Below, piece by piece: positions 26,439 to 33,586 of a DNA stretch of 35,440 bases. The position numbers were made by a program, and so were the translations under genes. The notes under the pieces were generated by a model. The model ran no database searches. It was not told the DNA's origin and saw only the letters and a program-made list of their open reading frames with translations. Every line of letters begins with the position of its first letter. Position 1 is the stretch's first letter. The stretch comes from Cytophagales bacterium (GTDB lineage Bacteria > Bacteroidota > Bacteroidia > Cytophagales > Spirosomataceae): positions 1 to 35,440 of the forward strand of contig JAAFKE010000039.1 of the NCBI GenBank assembly GCA_013298215.1. The letters run 5' to 3'.

Positions 26439-27668
26439 ATGAAATCATTCAATATTCCTTCTTATTACCACAGCCAGATCATTACGCCAATTAAAGAATA
26501 TCGGCGCAAACACGACAAGTTAAAACGCGATTTTAGCCCAACTGTTTTAGACTTTGGCACCGTGAAGTTTCTTATCGCGCGGCACTTTGGGTTTTGCTAC
26601 GGCGTAGAAAACGCCATCGAAAAAGCCTATAACGCCATTTTAGAAAACCCCGATAAGCGCATATTTCTGTTGAGCGAAATGATTCATAATCCCGACGTAA
26701 ACGCCGATCTGTTGAGCAGGGGGGTTCGGTTTTTGACCGAAACATCGGGTGCCCAACTCATTCCCTTCGAAGACCTAACCCGCGACGACGTGGTGATTAT
26801 CCCCGCTTTTGGCACAACCCTCGAAACCCAAAATCTGCTCGAAAAAATAGGGGTGGATGTGGCCAAATACGACACCACTTGTCCGTTTGTAGAAAAGGTT
26901 TGGAACCGCGCCACGCAAATTGGCCAGAAAAACTACACCATCGTCGTTCACGGAAAACCCTCCCACGAAGAAACCCGCGCCACCTTCTCGCACAGCAAAG
27001 AAAACGCCCCTACCGTCGTTGTCAGAGACCTGGCTCAGGCCGAACAATTGGCCAAGTACGTTACTGCGCAGCTACCCAAAGAACAGTTTTACGAGGATTT
27101 TGCGGGGCAGTACTCCGATGGTTTTGACCCCGAGCGCGACCTGCAACGGATCGGTGTGGTGAACCAGACCACCATGCTGGCATCTGATACTCAAGGGATT
27201 GCCGATTTTTTGAAAAACGTGATCTCGAAACACTACCGACTACTGCCCCAACAAGCCGAGGAGCGTTTTGCCAACACCCGCGACACGCTCTGCTACGCCA
27301 CCAACGACAATCAGGATGCCACCTACGCCCTGCTGACGCACCAAGCCGATTTTGCCGTTGTGGCGGGCGGCTACAACAGCTCCAACACCACGCACTTGGT
27401 AGATTTGTGTCATGAGAAACTACCTACTTATTTTATCGAATCGGCGGTTAAGATTTTAGACCAAAACCTAATAAAGCATTTTAACCTGCACACCAAAGCC
27501 GAAGAAGTGACGGAGGATTTTTTGCCCGCCAAACGCCCGCTCACCATCATGCTCACCTGCGGCGCGTCGTGCCCAGATGCCACCGTGGAGGGTATTTTGC
27601 TGCGTCTGCTGTCGTTTATTGAGGGCGCAACGCCCGTGGAGGAAATTATGAAGCACTACAAAGAATGA
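26439..27668 (+). CDS. ispH: 4-hydroxy-3-methylbut-2-enyl diphosphate reductase
   Basis: IspH (LytB) performs the last MEP-pathway step, turning HMBPP into IPP and DMAPP with a [4Fe-4S] cluster. The 409-aa protein keeps the three cluster cysteines: Cys53 (HFGFCYGVENAI), Cys148 (DTTCPFVEKVW) and Cys285 (RDTLCYATNDNQDA), together with HGKPSHEET (171-179) for substrate and proton relay, VNQTTML and the GGYNSSNTTHL signature. It is longer than E. coli IspH (about 316 aa) by an N-terminal extension and an inserted segment, as usual in this phylum. ATG 26439 is chosen because the promoter lies upstream of it; the longer frame would begin at 26373, inside the -7 box. Confidence 0.96.
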   Translation: MKSFNIPSYYHSQIITPIKEYRRKHDKLKRDFSPTVLDFGTVKFLIARHFGFCYGVENAIEKAYNAILENPDKRIFLLSEMIHNPDVNADLLSRGVRFLTETSGAQLIPFEDLTRDDVVIIPAFGTTLETQNLLEKIGVDVAKYDTTCPFVEKVWNRATQIGQKNYTIVVHGKPSHEETRATFSHSKENAPTVVVRDLAQAEQLAKYVTAQLPKEQFYEDFAGQYSDGFDPERDLQRIGVVNQTTMLASDTQGIADFLKNVISKHYRLLPQQAEERFANTRDTLCYATNDNQDATYALLTHQADFAVVAGGYNSSNTTHLVDLCHEKLPTYFIESAVKILDQNLIKHFNLHTKAEEVTEDFLPAKRPLTIMLTCGASCPDATVEGILLRLLSFIEGATPVEEIMKHYKE

Positions 27669-27882
27669 TGCCGTGCTTGTTGAGCCCAAACTGAATAAGT
27701 AATTGATAGTTAAATAGTTGTAACATAAAGAATGTCTATTAGTCAACTACACTTACTTATCCAACAGGAAACTGCAGTAACCTAATTCAAGTTCGTGAAT
27801 CGGATGCTTCAAGAGTTAGTAGAAATAGATTTCCTACTATGGGAAAAACGTTTTTATGTGATAGCCCCATAATAGGTTTGTA

Positions 27883-27909
27883 GGAGGTAAGGGTGCTACA
27901 CCCTCCTCC
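27883..27909 (-). repeat. Imperfect hairpin at the LytTR 3' end
   Basis: GGAGG-TA-AGGGTG pairs with CACCCT-CCTCC around CTA, with a 2-nt bulge, overlapping the stop of the minus-strand LytTR gene. There is no U-run, so termination here is uncertain. The gap 27669-27895 holds nothing else I can support. Confidence 0.35.
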
Positions 27910-28159
27910 GCCTCGCCAGCGGCAGCACAACGCCCGAGCGCATCACCACATTGTCGGGCGTTACTTCGGCGATGTACTGCCTATTGACAAGGTAAGATCG
28001 GTGAATACGCACAAAGGCGGCATCATCGGCCAGTAGTTCGGCAAAACGTTTGAGCGTAAGGCTAAACATATCCTTGCGGCTGTCGTGGTAGTATATGACC
28101 GTGTAGTTTCGGTCGGCTTCGAGATAAACGATGCTTTTTTGGAGCAGATCTTTTTTCAT
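27896..28159 (-). CDS. LytTR-only DNA-binding regulator
   Basis: The 87-aa protein is a bare LytTR domain: SIVYLEADRNYTVIYYHDS, FAELLADDAAFVRIHRSYLV, NRQYIAEVT, ending PLARRRRV. The R-I-H-R-S-Y-L recognition segment is intact. It has no receiver or membrane part. The ATG at 28159 is chosen over an upstream codon at 28198, which would add 13 residues outside the domain. It diverges from a four-helix membrane protein gene with about 100 bp between the starts, like the small LytTR regulator plus membrane inhibitor pairs known from streptococci. The core SIxxLxADRNYTxIY is shared with the LytTR-only protein at 3992-4333. Confidence 0.85.
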   Translation of the reverse strand: MKKDLLQKSIVYLEADRNYTVIYYHDSRKDMFSLTLKRFAELLADDAAFVRIHRSYLVNRQYIAEVTPDNVVMRSGVVLPLARRRRV

Positions 28160-28259
28160 AGTACATTGTGGGTTCGTGACAAGCACAAATGAAACCATTA
28201 GTAAGGCGTACCGCGTATTTTACAAAAGAAAGTTTTGGGAAGAAATCGAGAAAGTTTCA

Positions 28260-29063
28260 ATGAAGCAAATTGCTGCCAAAGAGTGTGAAGAAATTTTAGC
28301 AAAAGTGTTAGACCTTTATCCAAGTCAATCTACTGCCAAACTTCCAGTTATCAAAGAAACAACCGCTGCCGATTGGAACGCAATAGCGGCCTATGTTTCC
28401 GAAACTATGGGCGCGGGCGTATCCGTAACGGGGAAGTCAATCATGGCGCTCAGTGGCGGGGCGGGGTCCAAAAACTCGACAATCAATATTTTGTGCGCTT
28501 TTCTGTTGCTAAAAGTAGGCGCCTTGTTGCCCGAAGAACGGCAGTTTCAAGAAAAGTTGAAGGACAATCGCTACTACGTCCGTCGATATTTTGAGTATCA
28601 AGATACAACCACCAACGAAGTCGTTGATCCAGGATTGGTGCCAGATTCGCTACTGGCCAACAAACCGATTCTGCTGGTTTGTGGTTTACCGTTCGGGTTG
28701 CTGATTCTCAAAGTAGCAACCCACACTTTCAGCTGGTCAAATATAGTTGCCATGTATTTTTGTGTGCTTTGTTTTGGGGCTTACTTCAAATTTTTGGACA
28801 AGCGAATGGGGTTTTCGTTGCCCGTAATCTGCACCCTAACTTTTTTGGTAGTGAACACCAGCGCCTACTTTTTTTCTTACGTTGTTATGCCCAACTACTA
28901 TTTTACGCTCAATCCTGATTCTGAGGTGATGTATTATTGGGGCTTGACATTAACAAACATTTTCTTGAACGGAATGGCAGTTTTGAATTTTGTGGGCTAC
29001 TCAAAGTTGTATGACCATCCCCTTAAAAGCCGAGAAGTCGAATTTCAAAGTATAGGTATATAA
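28260..29063 (+). CDS. Four-helix membrane protein, unknown
   Basis: The 267-aa protein has a soluble N-terminal half of about 135 residues (MKQIAAKECEEILAKVL, ADWNAIAAYVSETMGAGVSV, RYYVRRYFEYQ) and four C-terminal membrane helices (about residues 137-153, 158-179, 186-210, 225-247). I recognise no family. An in-frame start at 28131 exists but would overlap the divergent LytTR gene; the ATG at 28260 is more likely. Its place next to a LytTR-only regulator suggests that it may be the membrane partner of that regulator. Nothing shows enzymatic residues. Confidence 0.7.
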   Translation: MKQIAAKECEEILAKVLDLYPSQSTAKLPVIKETTAADWNAIAAYVSETMGAGVSVTGKSIMALSGGAGSKNSTINILCAFLLLKVGALLPEERQFQEKLKDNRYYVRRYFEYQDTTTNEVVDPGLVPDSLLANKPILLVCGLPFGLLILKVATHTFSWSNIVAMYFCVLCFGAYFKFLDKRMGFSLPVICTLTFLVVNTSAYFFSYVVMPNYYFTLNPDSEVMYYWGLTLTNIFLNGMAVLNFVGYSKLYDHPLKSREVEFQSIGI

Positions 29064-29085
29064 AGAATGAGTTTTAAATTGCAGA

Positions 29086-29195
29086 CGGGGCCGCCCGCGC
29101 GGTGGTTGAGTGGCTGAATAATGCCTAACAGTCAGGTATTTATATTTAAAAATTGGCCCCGCACGTTGCGAGCAACAAGGGCGTCGTGAAACGCC
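29086..29195. other. Structured intergenic stretch
   Basis: Between two converging genes there are successive inverted repeats: CGGGGCC 29086-29092 with GGCCCCG 29155-29161, GTTGC 29165-29169 with GCAAC 29172-29176, and GGCGT 29180-29184 with ACGCC 29191-29195. A terminator for the other strand follows. It could be a small structured RNA or merely 3' folding of the upstream transcript. Confidence 0.3.
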
Positions 29196-29216
29196 AGCAA
29201 GTTGATTACATAAACC

Positions 29217-29247
29217 AAAAAAGCCAGCCGCCTCGAAAGGCAACTGG
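29217..29247 (-). terminator. Rho-independent terminator
   Basis: On the minus strand a 10-bp stem (29238-29247 with 29224-29233, two G-T pairs) closes a TTCG tetraloop and is followed by six U (29217-29222). It ends the lipoprotein transcript from 29274. Confidence 0.85.
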
Positions 29248-29273
29248 ACAAATTATAGAGAGGATAGTTGCTT

Positions 29274-29732
29274 CTAATTTTCGATGTCTTTCTGAACCTT
29301 GTCGATCTTCGAGTTCAGCTCGCGTTTAAACTCCCGCCAGTCGCGTTTAATGTCGCCTTTCAGCCCGGCCGCTTGGTTGTCTAACTCCTTTATATCTTGG
29401 TTGAGCTCTTGCTTGCGGCTCTCCCAGGCGGCTTTTTGCTGGGCCGTAGCCTTCTTTATTTCGGCGTTTGTTTTCGCCAATTCTTCGTTCACGCCCCTGC
29501 GCTGCTCGTCAATTCGTTCGGCCAGTTCTTTGCGCTCCTTTTCTATTTCGTTAGATGTTTGCTCGCCAGCTTCTTTGATGTCTTCGGCCACACTGTCGGC
29601 GGTGTTTTCTACTTTATCTTGTGCGTTTTGCATACCGTCGGCAGCTTCGCGTTTGTCAGATCGTGAGCAATTTATGAACATCAATGTGCTCATTATAAAC
29701 AGTGTAGCTACTAACATTGTTGATCTTCTCAT
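29274..29732 (-). CDS. Coiled-coil lipoprotein
   Basis: The 152-aa product is a predicted lipoprotein with lipobox FINC (Cys22). The mature part is one long charged helix rich in Glu, Lys, Ala and Gln (residues about 30-150), a likely coiled coil resembling YtxH-like or Sll1863-type stress proteins. No catalytic features. It is a single gene with its own terminator and diverges from the MerR-B12 regulator across 336 bp. Confidence 0.8.
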   Translation of the reverse strand: MRRSTMLVATLFIMSTLMFINCSRSDKREAADGMQNAQDKVENTADSVAEDIKEAGEQTSNEIEKERKELAERIDEQRRGVNEELAKTNAEIKKATAQQKAAWESRKQELNQDIKELDNQAAGLKGDIKRDWREFKRELNSKIDKVQKDIEN

Positions 29733-30068
29733 GATTACTTTTAATTAATGGTTCGTAAATTGGGATAATTTTTGCGAATAAATAGGCGTATTGTACACAC
29801 ACTGATTTTGTCTAAAACAAAAAAGCTAAAAGAAACATTCCACTGGGAACCCTATTGCCCAAAAATCTACATTTTCGGGGCAAAGAACCTTAAATCAAGT
29901 CCGTTTTAAACATTATTGGTTCAAGTCATGTTTCAAACGTTGAGAGTACAGGCAATATTGTGCGTGTATTTGGCCAATTATGGGTATGTTTGGGGTCAAA
30001 TTCAACTAATTAGTTTTAGAAATTGGCGGGCATGTCATTTTAATTTCTGAAACTTTATACATTCAACA
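29733..30068. other. 336-bp divergent intergenic region
   Basis: There is no gene here. It holds the direct repeat at 29895-29938 and a possible -7 box TATGTTTG at 29985-29992, about 77 bp before the MerR-like start, with no good -33 at the standard spacing. Confidence 0.5.
29895..29938. promoter_or_regulatory. 17-18 bp direct repeat, operator candidate
   Basis: Two copies, TCAAGTCCGTTTTAAAC (29895-29911) and TCAAGTCATGTTTCAAAC (29921-29938), begin 26 bp apart. Each ends in a palindromic GTTTnAAAC. They lie about 130 bp upstream of the MerR-B12 regulator start and may be its own binding sites. Confidence 0.5.
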
Positions 30069-30947
30069 ATGAGCAGCTATTCAATCCGAGACTTAGAGCA
30101 GTTGTCGGGCATCAAAGCCCACACCCTAAGAATATGGGAGCAACGGTACAATATTATATCTCCCAAGCGAACCGACACCAACATTAGGCTCTACGACGAC
30201 CAAGACCTAAAACTGGTGCTCAACATCTCTTTGTTGAAAGACCACGGCTACAAAATATCCGAAATATCCAAGCTGTCGCTCGAAGAAATGAACCAAGAGG
30301 TAGTCTTGGTTTCGGACCAAAAACTAAATTACCCAGACCAGATTCACTCCCTAACAATTTCGATGATCGACATTGACGAGGAGCGGTTCGAGAAGGTTAT
30401 CGGCACGAGCTTTCTGCAATTTGGTTTCGAAAACACGATGCTCCATATTATTTACCCCTTTCTCAACCGCATCGGAACGCTCTGGGTTACTGGTTCGATC
30501 GGCCCCGCTCAGGAGCATTTTATCACGAACCTGATTCGCCAAAAAATAATCGTTGGCATCGACGGCCAGATCGTGAAGAGTTCGGCCAAGTCCCGAAAAT
30601 TTATGCTCTACTTACCCGAGGGCGAGCTCCACGAAATCAGTTTATTGTTTGCCAATTACATGATCCGGGCGCGCAACCACCGGGTTATTTATTTGGGGCA
30701 AAGTTTGCCTTTCAGCGAGCTGGCATTTGCCTACAACATCCACAAGCCAGACTACATTTTTACGATGATAACCACCGCACCAGCCAGCGACGACGTGCAA
30801 GGCTACGTAAACCAACTGGCCAGCGCGTTTCCGAGCAGCAAAATTTTGCTCACTGGTTATCAAATTGTTGGACAGGACATCGAGACAGCCGATAACGTAG
30901 TGGTCATCAATAAAATAGACGACCTGCTGGAGGTTATTTCGGAGTGA
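30069..30947 (+). CDS. MerR-type regulator with B12-binding domain (CarH/LitR-like)
   Basis: The 292-aa protein has a MerR winged-helix domain (residues 3-72; YSIRDLEQLSGIKAHTLRIW, EQRYNIISPKRT, IRLYDD), then a four-helix bundle and a Rossmann-like cobalamin-binding domain. It keeps the light-sensor signature W-x9-E-H (Trp139, Glu149, His150 in LWVTGSIGPAQEHF) and the lower-ligand His188 in LPEGELHEIS. In CarH these residues bind adenosylcobalamin; in the dark a tetramer represses carotenoid genes, and light breaks it apart. No carotenoid genes are in the window. The direct repeat upstream may be an autoregulatory operator. Confidence 0.9.
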   Translation: MSSYSIRDLEQLSGIKAHTLRIWEQRYNIISPKRTDTNIRLYDDQDLKLVLNISLLKDHGYKISEISKLSLEEMNQEVVLVSDQKLNYPDQIHSLTISMIDIDEERFEKVIGTSFLQFGFENTMLHIIYPFLNRIGTLWVTGSIGPAQEHFITNLIRQKIIVGIDGQIVKSSAKSRKFMLYLPEGELHEISLLFANYMIRARNHRVIYLGQSLPFSELAFAYNIHKPDYIFTMITTAPASDDVQGYVNQLASAFPSSKILLTGYQIVGQDIETADNVVVINKIDDLLEVISE

Positions 30948-31036
30948 TGCCACCACGAAAGAAAAATTTCTAATGTCATTTTTGTTGGGCATTATATTCG
31001 CATATTTGCTGAATACAATTCCTCGATCAACCAAAG

Positions 31037-32323
31037 ATGACCCATACTCTCCACACCGCCCTGGCCGAAGGTATCCGCTGCATCGGCATCGGAAAATACG
31101 GCAGCAAACCCCTACCCCACGACCTGGTTCATAGTTGCTGCCAAGAGCTCCTGGGGGGGACGGCCAACGACCTACAAAAGGGGGCTTTCTTTGGAGCTTT
31201 GGTCATGAAAGGCATCAGCGAAACTGAACTGCCCTTGGAAAGCGTGCTGGGAAAAGGTGCCTTCGAAAACCATACCTACCTGCTCGGTAAAATATGCCCC
31301 GATCTGCCCGAAAGGCTCTACCCAATCGGGATCAAACTCCTCAAAGGGCACTCTCTGGGCGTATCGGAGGCCTACCAATTGGGGGCTTTTTTGTTCTCGA
31401 ACGAAACCTGCGAGGGTTTTAGGGGCATGGCCGCGAGTATTTTGCGGGTGCGCTACGAGACCAACGACGAATACAAAGGACTCCACGATGCCATTCTGCA
31501 AACGTATTCGCCTGGTTTTCAGCGGCAAGCTATCACTAAGTTCCCCATCATTCAAATTGCCGAGCCCTTCGACGGCGTGGAGCACTCCTATTTGATAACG
31601 CCGCTGATCGCTCACTTTTTTCAAAAACGTGGCTACAACTCGGTGGCCACCGTGGGCCGCACACCCGGGCCAAAATATACCCTCAACGCCTACGACCTGT
31701 TTTTGATGCTCGGCACTTGGCTGCTCCAAGACAACCACGAGCTGCTATCGACAAGGCCCGAGTTTGGCTGGATTTTAGACCAAAAAGCCCTCTCGCCCGC
31801 CCTCAACGCGTGGGTAGATCGCCGCCGAGTGCTCATAAAACGGCCTTTTTTATCAACCTTAGAAAAAGTACTGAACCCTTGCAACGCCAAAATTTTGGTC
31901 ACTTCGGTCTTTCATATTACCTACCAAATGAAAATGGCCGAACTTGCACTCATGGCTGGTTTCGACGGGGTGATGGTCTTGAAACGCGGCATGGAGGGAT
32001 CGCTGTCGCCAGCTACGGGGCGCTCCAACGGGATTTTGTGCGGCGTGAGAACGGCCAAAAACCACCTGTTTGTCACCAATTTCGACGCTGATATGCCCGC
32101 GTTTGCGTCTTACAAAACAACCACCGACGAGCAGGTGGGCAACCTAACCGTCGAAACCAACGCGGCACTCGTGCGGGAGTTTGTGAAAAAAGGACAAACC
32201 GCCGAGCCACATTTCGACAACCGAACCCGCTACGCCCAGGCACTCTACGGGCGCGGGCTAACGTGGATAGAGGAGCAGTGGAAAACCAACCAAACAAAAA
32301 ACTTGGGGGCGGCACTCGCCTGA
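31037..32323 (+). CDS. TrpD2/YbiB-like phosphoribosyltransferase-fold protein
   Basis: The 428-aa protein resembles the anthranilate phosphoribosyltransferase/nucleoside phosphorylase class II fold. It shows a helical N-terminal domain (QKGAFFGALVMKGISETELP, GFRGMAASILRVRYE), a region where the PRPP loop should be, and AELALMAGFDGVMVLKRGMEGS, which corresponds to the TrpD HGxxG segment. The TrpD PRPP motif GTGGD appears as EPFDG (176-180) and KHGNR as TVGRT (205-209), so it is unlikely to be a true TrpD. YbiB-type relatives (TrpD2) have lost such activity and bind nucleic acid. The gene is alone; its stop is 1 bp from the converging rhomboid stop. Confidence 0.65.
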   Translation: MTHTLHTALAEGIRCIGIGKYGSKPLPHDLVHSCCQELLGGTANDLQKGAFFGALVMKGISETELPLESVLGKGAFENHTYLLGKICPDLPERLYPIGIKLLKGHSLGVSEAYQLGAFLFSNETCEGFRGMAASILRVRYETNDEYKGLHDAILQTYSPGFQRQAITKFPIIQIAEPFDGVEHSYLITPLIAHFFQKRGYNSVATVGRTPGPKYTLNAYDLFLMLGTWLLQDNHELLSTRPEFGWILDQKALSPALNAWVDRRRVLIKRPFLSTLEKVLNPCNAKILVTSVFHITYQMKMAELALMAGFDGVMVLKRGMEGSLSPATGRSNGILCGVRTAKNHLFVTNFDADMPAFASYKTTTDEQVGNLTVETNAALVREFVKKGQTAEPHFDNRTRYAQALYGRGLTWIEEQWKTNQTKNLGAALA

Positions 32324-32324
32324 G

Positions 32325-33107
32325 TTAATGAACCCGCCGCAAGCGCCAAACTACCACCATTACGAGCGCAAAGATCATTCCGCCCACGTGGGCCAGATGC
32401 GCCACGCCGTCCGACTGCGACCTGGCGAAGGTTTTCATGGTTTCGTAGCCGAAGTCAAATATAACCAAGAAGCCCGCCTTAATCGGAAAGGGAAAAAATA
32501 GCAGGTATAATTTGAGGTTAAAAAACAGAAATCCGAACATCATCGAAACCCCAAAAACAGCTCCCGACGCGCCCAAAAGCCCGCCCTGCGTTACGCGTTG
32601 GCTTAATAATTCTTGGGTTAGTTCTACGCTATTTTTGATATAAGTTGGATCAGTTTTATGGGCTTCAAAATCGTTTAAAAACGCCAAGTTGGCCTCATAA
32701 ACGGCGCGGAAGTGCTGCGACAAAAACTGCGTGAGGTTGTCGGGCGTGGGGTCGGCCTGGTAAACGGCCACGGCCTCCGAAATTTGGTGGAGCTCGTAAT
32801 AATTTACGCCCATAAACAAAAGTCCCGCAAAGAGACCAGCGCCAAAATACAAGATCAAGAACTTTTTGGGGCCTAATTGCTGCTCGACCAACGGCCCAAA
32901 AATGAGCAAACTCAGCATATTGCTAAAGATATGCCCGAAGCCACCGTGCAAAAACATATACGTGAGCAACTGAATGGGCATGAAAGCGGGCGATTGGAAA
33001 GGATGCAGAATAAACAAATTGGCGTTGAAAACACCTGTTTGCTGCAATAAAAAAACGATGGCGTTCGCAATCATGAGATTACGAATCAGGGGGGTGATTT
33101 GAAACAT
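32325..33107 (-). CDS. Rhomboid-family intramembrane serine protease
   Basis: The 260-aa protein has six or so membrane helices and the rhomboid catalytic elements: Ser181 in GLLGASGAVFG, His240 in VAHLAHVGG, and the HGGFGHIFSNM motif with His59 and Asn63. Rhomboids cut membrane proteins within the bilayer. A loop of about 70 residues (about 105-172, YYELHQISEAVAVYQADPTP and on) is inserted before the catalytic helix, as often seen in Bacteroidota rhomboids. All catalytic residues are present. Substrate unknown. Confidence 0.93.
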   Translation of the reverse strand: MFQITPLIRNLMIANAIVFLLQQTGVFNANLFILHPFQSPAFMPIQLLTYMFLHGGFGHIFSNMLSLLIFGPLVEQQLGPKKFLILYFGAGLFAGLLFMGVNYYELHQISEAVAVYQADPTPDNLTQFLSQHFRAVYEANLAFLNDFEAHKTDPTYIKNSVELTQELLSQRVTQGGLLGASGAVFGVSMMFGFLFFNLKLYLLFFPFPIKAGFLVIFDFGYETMKTFARSQSDGVAHLAHVGGMIFALVMVVVWRLRRVH

Positions 33108-33339
33108 GGAGACGGTCGAAATTTAACTGAAAAAACAACGAACAAACGCACAAAATGATTCGATTGCGGGTCTAAAAATTACAGAAAATAGCCTCGCCGC
33201 CGTGGCAGACCTAAACATGTAATGTTAGATTTTGAATGATAATATGACCGAATAACATGGTTGGTTTTATAAAAAAACGAAATGGCCGCCAACACAAATT
33301 CAACTATTTTTCTATGCTCACGCTTTTATTGGTATATTT

Positions 33340-33354
33340 TGGCACTCATATTGC
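33340..33354 (+). promoter_or_regulatory. Sigma-54 (RpoN)-like promoter
   Basis: TGGCAC (33340-33345), five bases, TTGC (33351-33354) is a full match to the -24/-12 consensus. The start would be near 33366, about 220 nt upstream of the adhesin ATG. It shares the 14-mer TGGCACTCATATTG, and an upstream GCTCAC (33316-33321), with the glnN promoter. Confidence 0.6.
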
Positions 33355-33512
33355 TACAACGATTTTTCCATCGTTCTCCCCAAATTGCATACTTTGGTAC
33401 ATTACCAAGTAGTCGAAACATTTATTAAATCCACAAAATTAAGTTAATACAATGGCCTGTTTGTGCGAAAACATGAACACTTGATGCTAAAAATTAGGAT
33501 GAATCCTGTTTT

Positions 33513-33527
33513 TGGCATAGTTATTGG
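33513..33527 (+). promoter_or_regulatory. Second, weaker sigma-54-like promoter
   Basis: TGGCAT, five bases, TTGG has the key GG pair at the right 12-bp offset from the -12 GG, with one mismatch in each half. The start would be near 33539, about 48 nt before the ATG at 33587. Confidence 0.35.
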
Positions 33528-33586
33528 GGCTTGGTGGTTAGTACCTAACAAAATGGGTTAATTCAAAATGTATAAATAATATTTCT

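Larger units (their letters stand above)
33108..33586. other. 479-bp intergenic region upstream of the adhesin gene
   Basis: I find no gene here; the only short frame with ATG is at 33452 (11 codons). The stretch holds two sigma-54-like promoters (33340, 33513) and a near palindrome TTGGT-ACATT-ACCAA at 33394-33408. The long leader suggests regulated expression of the surface protein that follows. Confidence 0.5.

Noticed and set aside
29101-29140. GGTTGAGTGGCTGAA, similar to a tRNA D-arm
   Set aside because: No acceptor, anticodon or T-arm can be folded around it.
29941-29965. AGGCAATATTGTGC as a possible sigma-54 promoter of the MerR-like gene
   Set aside because: The GG to GC spacing is 11 instead of 12 and the -24 half lacks TGGCAC.
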